This document shows, piece by piece, positions 1 to 5,337 of a stretch of DNA of 5,337 bases. Position numbers and translations under genes: made by a program. Under the pieces are notes generated by a model, which saw nothing but the letters and a program-made list of their open reading frames with translations, ran no database searches and was not told the origin of the DNA. Source of the stretch: Neptunomonas sp. (GTDB lineage: Bacteria; Pseudomonadota; Gammaproteobacteria; Pseudomonadales; Balneatricaceae); the NCBI GenBank assembly GCA_004195305.1, contig SDWN01000411.1, forward strand, positions 1 to 5,337, written 5' to 3'. Position 1 is the first letter of the stretch. The number at the start of each line of letters is the position of its first letter.

Positions 1-19
1 AGATGTGTATAAGAGACAG
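1..19. other. Tn5 mosaic-end adapter, left end
   Basis: The first 19 bases read AGATGTGTATAAGAGACAG, the mosaic end recognised by hyperactive Tn5 in Nextera-type tagmentation libraries. The exact reverse complement closes the window. This is synthetic adapter sequence, not part of the genome. Genomic sequence starts at about base 20, where the tssB reading frame is already open. Confidence 0.97.
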
Positions 20-371
20 GACCAGCGACCTTTCTCGCCACTGCGGCAGGGGAAAAGTCATCCATGTTTTCAAAGGTGATATCTACCGCCATGTTGCCTT
101 CACCCGTTATGGTGTTAGGCACATTGAAGGCTAGGCGGGGTTTCATCGATTTCATCCGGTTATCGAAGTTATCGACATCTATTTCGAGAAATTTACGGTC
201 GCCAACGCCTGGTAGCGGTTCCTCCGGGTTACCGGATAGATCTGCCAGCACCCCCATTACGAAGGGCAATTGGACCTTTTTTTCCGCACCATAAAGTTCG
301 ACGTCGTATTCAATCTGTACGCGCGGCGCTCGGTTTCGGGCAATGAATTTCTGGCTGCTAGTGGTGGCCAC
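20..371 (-). CDS. tssB: TssB (VipA) type VI sheath small subunit, N-terminal part
   Basis: TssB pairs with TssC to form the contractile cytoplasmic sheath that fires the T6SS tube. The visible 117 residues are the conserved N-terminal part of the VipA family. They open with SSQKFIARNRAPRVQIEYDV (residues 5-24), then KKVQLPFVMGVLADLSG, GDRKFLEIDVDNFDNRM and a segment ending FENMDDFSPAAVARKV. The start is GTG at 371: the frame has a stop eight codons upstream and no ATG in between, and GGGAGA (383..378) lies 6 bases before the GTG. The gene runs into the adapter at base 19. Family members are usually about 160-180 residues, so roughly the last third is missing. It follows tssA on the same strand after 81 untranslated bases with no visible terminator, consistent with one operon. 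tssC is expected next, beyond the edge. Identification is by recalled family similarity and is strong. Confidence 0.95.
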
Positions 372-452
372 TGTGAATCTCCCATCTGCTATTTATGATT
401 TCGGCAAGGATCCTTTCATTAAATCGTTCAAACGCCTCAGATTTGATTGGGT

Positions 453-1529
453 TTAGTCATCACGCGGTTCTGCTCCCTGCAGGTTTTCGGCCTGGGATAA
501 TCCATCGGGAGCAAGATCCCGCATGATCTCCATAAAACTCATATTCACAAGTCGCTGAGCACGTTTCAGCAACACCGGTACTGGGCTGGACGGCTCATTT
601 TTCTGATAGTAGCCACAGATTTTATCGATCATAGCCACGACATCGTCACGGCAGTTCACCAAGCCTGCCGGTGAAATCTGGGCATTGGCTTGAGAGAGCA
701 CTGCGGTACCTGAGACTTGGTTGTCTGCAGATGAACGGACTGTTGGTGAGTCGTTTTGAGGCGCTGTAGTGCCGATACCCTGGCTCTCGAGCTGAGCTTG
801 GTAGATCCGCACGATGCTGGTGAGCGTTTGGACCAGCAGGGTGAGGTCAAGGGCGTTGGCGTCAACTAATTGGTCGTCGATAAAACTCAAGGTTGCTTTG
901 ATATTTTGTAACGATTGATCCGCCGCTGCGGCCCGTTGCGTCAGTTGTTCGGCGCCCGCGTCTATAAAGGCGGCGTTGATTTGAGCGAGGTCGGGGACTT
1001 GTTCTTTTTCGATCTCTAGCGGCGTGATTTCACCGTTGGCAAGACGGATATCCCGGAGTGTGAAGCAACCCATGGTACGGGATCTGATGAGCGGGGTGTG
1101 TTGCAGATCTCGCAGCAGCGCTTGGGGATCGCCAAGCTCCATCAGACTATTGAGCCGGAAGGTGGGGTCGTCGTCGTCCTCGGCATCGAGTCGTGGATAA
1201 AGTTCTTGCCAGAAGACCTCCGTCAGCTTACGAAGAAACTGCATACCCGCGGCAAAACCGGGTAGCTCATCTGTTTTGAGCAGGGAATGGATCAGGTAAA
1301 TAGTGACCCGAAGGTCCTTGGTTTTGCTGAATAGCTCTACAGCCTGACGCTGAACCTCGTTCCAGTCCGCTTCTTCGGCTGGAATGACGGTGTCGCCCAT
1401 AACCCGTTCGGGAGTTCCTTGGGCAGAACGTACCAACTCGTTGAATGAAAGGTCGTACTCCATATCCTCACCACAAGGGTGCTCCTTGGACACGGGCTGG
1501 AGTAGTTCCTCTACCTCGATCAGATCCAC
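453..1529 (-). CDS. tssA: TssA, type VI baseplate/sheath-assembly protein (ImpA_N family)
   Basis: TssA forms a ring-like multimer that contacts the baseplate and helps prime tube and sheath polymerisation in the cytoplasm. The 358-residue product starts with an ImpA_N domain (about residues 8-145). Visible marks are HPCGEDMEYD (17-26), GDTVIPAEEADWNEV (45-59), KDLRVTIYLIHSLL (71-84), WQELYPRLDAEDDDDPTFR (107-125) and the following LGDPQALLRDLQ. A helical middle leads to a Ser/Thr/Gln/Asn-rich linker (about 250-288). The C-terminal segment has the motifs YYQKNEPSSPVPVLLKRAQR (307-326) and SFMEIMRDLAPDG (331-343), typical of short TssA proteins such as P. aeruginosa TssA1. The VasJ-type extension of long TssA proteins is absent. 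The start is GTG at 1529, with AAAGGGA at 1543..1537 spaced 7 bases. The stop is TAA. The gene heads the minus-strand operon, with tssB after it. Confidence 0.95.
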   Translation of the reverse strand: MDLIEVEELLQPVSKEHPCGEDMEYDLSFNELVRSAQGTPERVMGDTVIPAEEADWNEVQRQAVELFSKTKDLRVTIYLIHSLLKTDELPGFAAGMQFLRKLTEVFWQELYPRLDAEDDDDPTFRLNSLMELGDPQALLRDLQHTPLIRSRTMGCFTLRDIRLANGEITPLEIEKEQVPDLAQINAAFIDAGAEQLTQRAAAADQSLQNIKATLSFIDDQLVDANALDLTLLVQTLTSIVRIYQAQLESQGIGTTAPQNDSPTVRSSADNQVSGTAVLSQANAQISPAGLVNCRDDVVAMIDKICGYYQKNEPSSPVPVLLKRAQRLVNMSFMEIMRDLAPDGLSQAENLQGAEPRDD

Positions 1530-1575
1530 GTTGTTGTCCCTTTATTTTTAAAATCAGGGCCTATGCGGAATGGAT

Positions 1576-1592
1576 AGCGTATGTACGGCCAA
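1576..1592 (-). promoter_or_regulatory. Candidate sigma-54 (-24/-12) promoter for tssA
   Basis: Read on the minus strand, the site is TTGGCCGTACATACGCT. It matches the sigma-54 consensus YTGGCACGNNNNTTGCW at 8 of 13 specified positions, including the near-invariant GG and GC doublets at the required 10-base spacing. Initiation would fall near base 1565, leaving about 35 bases of leader with the AAAGGGA ribosome site before GTG 1529. Several T6SS clusters are known to use sigma-54 with a dedicated enhancer-binding activator. GG-N10-GC alone is expected about once by chance on the two strands of a region this size, so the case rests on the extra TTGGC match and the position. Confidence 0.35.
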
Positions 1593-1633
1593 AGCTTTCT
1601 TTCCAGAGGGACCCCGTACTGCAGATGTATCTG

Positions 1634-1646
1634 TTTGCACTGCAAA
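1634..1646. promoter_or_regulatory. Perfect 13-bp palindrome, possible operator
   Basis: The sequence TTTGCACTGCAAA is a perfect inverted repeat: 6-bp arms around one central base. It does not extend beyond the arms. It lies about 75 bases upstream of the start point predicted by the candidate tssA sigma-54 element, and about 190 bases before the vgrG start. Dyads of this form commonly bind dimeric regulators, but I cannot assign one. The arms are too short and the flanks too poor in T for a terminator. Confidence 0.3.
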
Positions 1647-1772
1647 GTATAGGCATAGATATCAAAAAACGAATTGTTGGCTTTTTTTTGAAGATTGATC
1701 CTACAAAATCATGACTATACTTACGGCGTTATAGCTCTTGCCTATATTGAATTACTGCGTTCAAAAGCACTT

Positions 1773-1790
1773 TCAACACTAAGCTGTTGA
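1773..1790. promoter_or_regulatory. Short dyad upstream of vgrG
   Basis: TCAACA and TGTTGA form a perfect 6-bp inverted repeat around the 6-base spacer CTAAGC. It ends 41 bases before the vgrG ATG. It could be an operator or a small hairpin in the vgrG leader. Arms this short arise easily by chance, so it is recorded as a weak candidate only. Confidence 0.2.
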
Positions 1791-1812
1791 CCCTTGTTTT
1801 AGGGATGATCGA

Positions 1813-1842
1813 GTGAATACGACAGATAAACATGGCCATTAA
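1813..1842 (+). promoter_or_regulatory. Possible leader mini-ORF overlapping the vgrG start
   Basis: GTG at 1813 opens a nine-codon frame (MNTTDKHGH) ending in TAA at 1840..1842, so it overlaps the vgrG ATG at 1832 by 11 bases in another frame. AGGGA at 1801..1805 sits 7 bases before this GTG, a good ribosome-site distance. It is 26 bases before the vgrG ATG, too far to serve it directly. The arrangement would suit translational coupling. A peptide this short has no testable conservation from one sequence, so this is inference. Confidence 0.22.
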
Positions 1843-4006
1843 ACAACGTTCCATCAAGCTGTCGACCCCGCTTGGCAATGACGTTCTGCTGTTCCAGCGT
1901 ATGACCGCCACCGAAGCACTGGGTCGGTTATTCGAGTTTGATATCGAGGCGCTGAGCGAGGAACGTGATATCGACCTTGATCAGCTGCTGGGACAGAACG
2001 TCACAGTCAGTCAGGAGATGCTCAGTGGCCCGCCTCGGTTTTTCAACGGCTTTGTCAGCCACTTCGCCTATCTTGGCGAGTCCGGTGACCTCGCTGCCTA
2101 CCATCTCAGCGTTCGGCCCTGGCTTTGGCTTTTGACGCAAACCGCCGATTGTCGGATTTTTCAGGAATCTACGGTTCCCGACATCATCAAGAAGGTGTTC
2201 AGCGACAGGGGTTTTAGCGATTTTGAGGAACGTCTGAGTCGCAGTTACCGGCAATGGGAATATTGCGTCCAGTACCGGGAAACAGACTTCAATTTTGTCA
2301 GTCGGCTGATGGAGCAGGAGGGGATCTACTACTTCTTTGTGCACGAAGAGGGCAAAAATAAGCTAATCATCGCCGACTCCTATAGCGCGCATGAGCCCTG
2401 GCCCGGCTACAAAATCATCCCTTATTTCCCCCCTGATCGCCACGATCATCGGGTGCGCGATCATATCGACGGCTGGTCGGTGAGTCACCGGGTGCGGACT
2501 GGGGTCTTCGTGCACAACGATTTCGATTTTAAAGTGCCCAGCAAAAAGTTGGAGAAGAGTTCGTCAATTTCGCGTGATCATGCCTGGTCTGACTTGGAAG
2601 TGTACGACTATCCCGGCGAATACGATGCACCCGACGACGGCGAACAGTATGCCCGGATCCGTGCCGAAGAGATCCAGGCGCCTTATATGCGAGTGCGAGG
2701 GCAGGGCAACGCTAAGGGGGTGGCGGCTGGGACGCTGTTTGAGCTGAGCGAATACCCTCGCGACGAACAGAACCGCGAATACCTGGTGGTATCTGCCACC
2801 CACGAACTGACCATCGACGACTACCAAGCGGGTAGAGGATCTGCGCCGAAGCAATCCCAGGTCCAATTTGAGGCGATGCCTGCCAACGAACCCTTCCGGA
2901 CAGCACGGATCACCCCCAAACCCATCGTCCAGGGCCCCCAGACGGCCCTTGTCGTCGGTCCGTCGGGCGAGGAGATCTGGACCGACGAACACGGTCGCGT
3001 CAAGGTACAGTTCCATTGGGATCGCTACGGCCAGGAGGATGAGAACAGCTCTTGTTGGATCCGGGTTGCTCAGGTTTGGGCCGGAAAAAACTGGGGGGCG
3101 ATGCATATTCCACGCATTGGCCAGGAGGTGATCGTCGAGTTTCTGGAGGGCGACCCCGATCGACCGATCATTACCGGGCGAGTCTACAACGGCACCAATA
3201 CGCCGCCCTACGGGCTACCGGCCAATAAAACCCAGAGTGGTATCAAAAGTCGTAGCTCCAAGGGTGGCTCCGGCGACAACTTCAACGAGATCCGCTTCGA
3301 GGATAAACAGGGCGAGGAGCAGGTTTACGTGCATGCCGAGAAGAATCAGGACAACGTGGTCGAGAACGATGAGAGCACCAGTGTCGGCCACGACCGCAGC
3401 GAGGATATTGGCAACGACGAAACCATCAGCATCGGTCACGACCGCACCGAAACGGTGGGTAACAACGAGACCATTGCCATCGGCGTCAACCGCACTGAAA
3501 CGGTGGGCAGCAATGAGACGGTGTCCATCGGCAGCAACCGCTCGGTAACCATCGGCAGCAACAAGACTGAGACCATCGGCATCAACAAGGCCGAAACCAT
3601 CGGCGTGGCCAAGGAGCTGACCATCGGCGGTGCCTACCAGGTGTCGGTGGGGGCGGTAATGAACGAAACCGTGGCGGCATCCAAAAGCATGCAGGTGGGC
3701 GCCAACCTCTCCGAGGATATCGGGTCAAATCGAAGTGTCGATGTCGGGGGGGACCAGTCGTTGAGTGTGGGAAAGAATCAGACCACCAGCGTAGGTAAGG
3801 ACGATACGTTGACAGTTGGCAAGAACCTGGTGATCGATGCTGGCGATTCCATCGTGATCAAGACCGGCAAGGCGACCATCAGCATGAAGAAGGATGGAAC
3901 CATCTCGATTCAGGGTAAAGATATCACCGTCAACGGATCCGGCAAGATCAATGTCAAGGCAAGCAAAGACATCATCATGAAGGGTAAGAAGATTCTGCAG
4001 AACTGA
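1832..4006 (+). CDS. vgrG: VgrG (TssI) type VI spike protein, no effector extension
   Basis: VgrG forms the trimeric spike that caps the Hcp tube and carries effectors into the target cell. The 724 residues show the standard order. A gp27-like base fills about residues 5-360, with ADCRIFQESTVPDIIKKVF (105-123) and YCVQYRETDFNFVSRLMEQE (144-163). A gp5-like OB domain covers about 370-455, with DEHGRVKVQFHWDRYG (385-400), PRIGQEVIVEF (427-437) and GDPDRPIITGRVYN (440-453). A beta-needle follows (about 505-670, eight-residue repeats), then a final tail with GKATISMKKDGTISI and SGKINVKASKDIIMKGKK. It stops there, without an effector domain, so cargo is probably bound non-covalently. ATG 1832 is the first usable start, because an in-frame TGA lies at 1814..1816 and the next Met is residue 24. 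No good ribosome site precedes it. It heads the plus-strand arm. Confidence 0.97.
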   Translation: MAIKQRSIKLSTPLGNDVLLFQRMTATEALGRLFEFDIEALSEERDIDLDQLLGQNVTVSQEMLSGPPRFFNGFVSHFAYLGESGDLAAYHLSVRPWLWLLTQTADCRIFQESTVPDIIKKVFSDRGFSDFEERLSRSYRQWEYCVQYRETDFNFVSRLMEQEGIYYFFVHEEGKNKLIIADSYSAHEPWPGYKIIPYFPPDRHDHRVRDHIDGWSVSHRVRTGVFVHNDFDFKVPSKKLEKSSSISRDHAWSDLEVYDYPGEYDAPDDGEQYARIRAEEIQAPYMRVRGQGNAKGVAAGTLFELSEYPRDEQNREYLVVSATHELTIDDYQAGRGSAPKQSQVQFEAMPANEPFRTARITPKPIVQGPQTALVVGPSGEEIWTDEHGRVKVQFHWDRYGQEDENSSCWIRVAQVWAGKNWGAMHIPRIGQEVIVEFLEGDPDRPIITGRVYNGTNTPPYGLPANKTQSGIKSRSSKGGSGDNFNEIRFEDKQGEEQVYVHAEKNQDNVVENDESTSVGHDRSEDIGNDETISIGHDRTETVGNNETIAIGVNRTETVGSNETVSIGSNRSVTIGSNKTETIGINKAETIGVAKELTIGGAYQVSVGAVMNETVAASKSMQVGANLSEDIGSNRSVDVGGDQSLSVGKNQTTSVGKDDTLTVGKNLVIDAGDSIVIKTGKATISMKKDGTISIQGKDITVNGSGKINVKASKDIIMKGKKILQN
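3383..3838 (+). repeat. 24-base periodic repeats encoding the VgrG beta-needle
   Basis: Residues 518-669 of VgrG form 19 consecutive octads, each starting with a hydrophobic residue followed by Gly and often an Asn or Asp at octad position 4 (for example TVGSNETVSIGSNRSVTIGS). Glycines at 519, 527, 535 and every 8th residue up to 663 keep perfect register; only residue 615 (Ala) breaks the series. At DNA level this is an imperfect 24-base tandem periodicity with recurring GGCAGCAAC-like blocks. Family knowledge links such octads to the triple-stranded beta-helix of phage gp5. Confidence 0.85.
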
Positions 4007-4069
4007 TGGGATGGCTTCTCAGTCTGAAATATCGCCGTCAATTTATTTCGATCTTGGTTTGTATGGACT

Positions 4070-4079
4070 TAAGGAGGTG
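4070..4079 (+). promoter_or_regulatory. Near-perfect Shine-Dalgarno deciding the DUF6484 gene start
   Basis: TAAGGAGGTG is complementary over ten bases to the 3' end of 16S rRNA. With the core AAGGAGGT at 4071..4078, it lies 7 bases before the in-frame GTG at 4086. The ATG at 4011 in the same frame has no such site: it starts 5 bases after the vgrG stop. This is the strongest ribosome site in the window. Confidence 0.8.
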
Positions 4080-4085
4080 GTGGGC

Positions 4086-4553
4086 GTGAGCGTTGAAGCA
4101 AAACATGATGTTCTTAATGCCGATTCTGAGCTGCGACTCGATGGCGTGGTCATCGGTGTGCTCGTCGGCCTGAATGGGCGTCACCAGCCCTTGGTGGCCT
4201 TTCCGGGCAACCCTCTGTCTGATTGCGCTACAGCCCAGTCTACAATTCTATTCAGCCAAGAGGATGTTGGGCGTGAAGTGGCGCTGCTGTTTGAAAATGG
4301 CGACCCCAGGCACCCGCTGATCATCGGCCGCATACAGCACCCCGATAACCGGCGCCTCGAGCGGCCCCCCCTAACCGCAGAGGTCGATGGCGAACGCCTG
4401 CTGCTGCAGGCGGATAAAGAGATCGTGTTGAAGTGTGGTAAGGCCAGCATCACCCTGACCAAAGCGGGCAAGATAATTCTTCGCGGGACGTACCTGTTGA
4501 ACCGCTCTTCAGGGGTGAACCGGATTAAGGGTGGGTCGGTGCAGATTAATTGA
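4086..4553 (+). CDS. DUF6484-type VgrG-associated protein
   Basis: From GTG 4086 the product is 155 residues. Residues about 18-84 match my memory of DUF6484, a small domain found beside VgrG genes: DGVVIGVLVGLNG (19-31), PLVAFPGNP (35-43), VGREVALLFENGDP (61-74) and HPLIIGRIQ (76-84). The part EVALLFENGDPRHPLIIGRI resembles the VgrG OB core (EVIVEFLEGDPDRPIITGRV, 432-451). Residues about 104-155 resemble the VgrG tail: GKASITLTKAGKIILRG against GKATISMKKDGTISIQG. No signal peptide, membrane helix or catalytic motif is seen. It follows vgrG after 79 bases and precedes the DUF2169 gene by 31, so the three are probably co-transcribed. A structural or adaptor role at the spike is inferred; no function is established to my knowledge. 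An upstream ATG at 4011 would add 25 residues (MASQSEISPSIYF...), but it lacks a ribosome site. Confidence 0.8.
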   Translation: MSVEAKHDVLNADSELRLDGVVIGVLVGLNGRHQPLVAFPGNPLSDCATAQSTILFSQEDVGREVALLFENGDPRHPLIIGRIQHPDNRRLERPPLTAEVDGERLLLQADKEIVLKCGKASITLTKAGKIILRGTYLLNRSSGVNRIKGGSVQIN

Positions 4554-4584
4554 AAGAACAGTATTACTGAGGGGAAAACGGGCG

Positions 4585-5318
4585 ATGGAATTGCTTAACA
4601 CCACCGGCATGCAAGCCGGTTACACCATGGGAATCCAGCCTGACGGGCGTGAACTACTGGTGGTCGCCATCAAGGGCACCTTTGGTATACCCGCAATGGG
4701 AGAAAAAGCGCGACTTGTTGAAAAACAGCTGCATCTGGTGGAGGCTGATACCTTCACCGGCGAACCGGGGCATTCTGCCCCGCTGTATGAAGTCGATTAC
4801 GCTCCGCGTAAACCTCGCTGCGATATCCTGCTTAACGGCAGCGCCTATGCTCCGGGGGGGAAACCAGCCAATCGGATAACGGTGGGCCTACAGGTGGGCT
4901 CTCTTCAAAAGTCATTTAACGTGGTTGGCGACCGTGCCTGGGAAAGAGGGAGCAGTCCCGGTGCGCCCCAGCCATTTATCACCCTGCCGATCACCTACGA
5001 CCGCGCCTTCGGCGGCGCAGACAATTTCCATCAGGATCCCGCCAAGCACAGCGCCTATATGCCCAACCCGATCGGGCGCGGCTATCACAAGGAACTCAGT
5101 GCATCCCTAGTTAAAGGCACGCCGCTGCCCAATACCGAGGAGCGCTCTGACCCCGTCAAGGTACCGGACAAGGCCTATCGCCCTATGGCCTTCGGACCCG
5201 TGGGGCGGGGCTGGCTGTCTCGTTATCCCTTGGCCGGCACCTACGATCAGGACTGGATCGACAATGTCTTTCCTTTCTTGCCATCTGATTTCAAAGATGA
5301 CTATTACCAGAGCGCACC
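4585..5318 (+). CDS. DUF2169 protein, probable T6SS effector-loading adaptor, N-terminal part
   Basis: The frame from ATG 4585 stays open to the adapter, giving 244 whole codons. Features recalled for DUF2169 are all present: VVAIKGTFGIP (26-36), APRKPRCDILLNGSAYAPGG (73-92), VVGDRAW (113-119), LPITYDRAFGG (134-144), NPIGRGY (161-167), LPNTEE (181-186), PMAFGPVGRGW (200-210), LAGTYDQDW (216-224) and FPFLPSDFKDDYYQSAP at the cut end. GAGGGG at 4569..4574 is a plausible ribosome site, 10 bases before the ATG. An Agrobacterium DUF2169 protein serves as the adaptor that joins a DNase effector (Tde2) to its VgrG, so a loading role is likely here. No signal peptide is seen, consistent with cytoplasmic action. 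The C-terminal part is lost at the right edge, so fusion to another domain cannot be excluded. Confidence 0.93.
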
Positions 5319-5337
5319 CTGTCTCTTATACACATCT
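5319..5337. other. Tn5 mosaic-end adapter, right end
   Basis: The last 19 bases, CTGTCTCTTATACACATCT, are the exact reverse complement of bases 1-19. As on the left, this is library adapter. The DUF2169 reading frame is open right up to it, so the gene is cut by fragmentation, not by a natural insertion. Confidence 0.97.

Larger units (their letters stand above)
1530..1831. promoter_or_regulatory. Divergent intergenic region between tssA and vgrG
   Basis: This 302-base AT-rich stretch separates the starts of two divergently read arms and must carry promoters for at least the tssA side, since no other space is available. It holds a GG-N10-GC element facing tssA, a perfect 13-bp palindrome (1634..1646), an eight-T run (1682..1689) and a 6-bp dyad (1773..1790). 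For the vgrG side, the best sigma-70-like candidate is TATACT at 1716..1721 with TTGATC at 1695..1700. Its 15-base spacer is short, so this is weak. No RNA gene, repeat or protein-like reading frame is evident. The region's role is inferred from position; individual boxes are unproven. Confidence 0.6.

Noticed and set aside
406..415. Palindrome AAGGATCCTT between tssA and tssB
   Set aside because: A 10-bp palindrome with no loop and no following T run on the minus strand is not a terminator, and one this short is unremarkable by itself.
1607..1623. GG-N10-GC spacing on the plus strand facing vgrG
   Set aside because: Outside the two doublets the match to the sigma-54 consensus is poor, it lies over 200 bases before vgrG, and such spacing is expected by chance about once in this region.
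1641..1656. Second sigma-54-like site on the minus strand (ATGCCTATACTTTGCA)
   Set aside because: The -12 TTGCA is good but the -24 doublet is TG instead of the near-invariant GG; the site at 1576..1592 is better.
1445..1714. 89-codon plus-strand frame spanning the tssA start and the intergenic region
   Set aside because: It has no family resemblance, overlaps tssA antisense and would occupy the probable tssA promoter; I saw no reason to prefer it.
1729..1911. 60-codon minus-strand frame across the vgrG start
   Set aside because: Antisense to the conserved VgrG N-terminus, no recognisable motif, and partly made of AT-rich leader sequence.
2564..3106. 180-codon open frame antisense to vgrG
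   Set aside because: It lies wholly inside a well-supported VgrG gene, shows no recognisable domain, and is the kind of antisense opening that GC-biased codon use produces.
3436..3624. Repetitive minus-strand frame rich in Leu-Pro-Met-Val
   Set aside because: It is the reverse reading of the VgrG octad repeats; its repetitiveness is inherited from that gene.
3383..3838. CRISPR array or non-coding tandem repeat
   Set aside because: The periodicity is 24 bases with no unique spacers, keeps the reading frame throughout and encodes the VgrG needle.
4649..5110. Two short plus-strand frames (4649..4879 and 4925..5110)
   Set aside because: Both are off-frame shadows of the DUF2169 gene, whose own frame is open from 4585 to the edge and carries conserved family motifs.
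1..5337. Composite transposon or insertion element with 19-bp inverted ends
   Set aside because: The ends equal the laboratory Tn5 mosaic end, sit exactly at the record boundaries, and no transposase is encoded; adapter carry-over explains them fully.

Overview
The window is a 5,299-base insert (20..5318) flanked by two inverted copies of a 19-base sequence, AGATGTGTATAAGAGACAG. That sequence is the Tn5 mosaic end used in tagmentation libraries. The molecule is therefore a sequenced library fragment with untrimmed adapters, and both outer genes are cut by the library end, not by biology. The insert itself is a piece of a bacterial type VI secretion system (T6SS) locus. Protein similarity and the gene order tssA-tssB suggest a Proteobacterium, most likely a gammaproteobacterium; nothing seen fixes the genus.

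Layout. On the minus strand, reading leftward from about 1530, lie tssA (453..1529, complete, baseplate/sheath-assembly organiser) and then tssB (20..371, N-terminal 117 residues only, small sheath subunit). They very likely belong to one structural operon that continues off the left edge. On the plus strand, reading rightward, lie vgrG/tssI (1832..4006, complete, spike), a small DUF6484-type protein (4086..4553) and a DUF2169 protein (4585 to the edge, N-terminal 244 residues). The two arms diverge from a 302-base AT-rich intergenic region (1530..1831). It holds a candidate sigma-54 -24/-12 element facing tssA, a perfect 13-bp palindrome and a small dyad upstream of vgrG.

How the parts fit. 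TssA and TssB help build the contractile sheath that drives an Hcp tube tipped by a VgrG trimer. The right arm is a spike and cargo-loading cassette. This VgrG ends in a bare beta-needle with no effector domain, and the next genes are of families that travel with VgrG (DUF6484) or load effectors onto it (DUF2169). The PAAR-type tip and the toxin/immunity pair are therefore expected just beyond the right edge, but are not in the window.

Most notable points: the DUF6484 protein reuses two recognisable pieces of the neighbouring VgrG (the OB-like core and the terminal beta tail), making it look like a spike half without its base. Its start is best placed at GTG 4086 behind a near-perfect Shine-Dalgarno. 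vgrG has no good ribosome site of its own but sits under the end of a tiny upstream reading frame that has one. The VgrG needle holds 19 octads in register. I see no evidence for an undescribed system beyond these details; the locus type is known.
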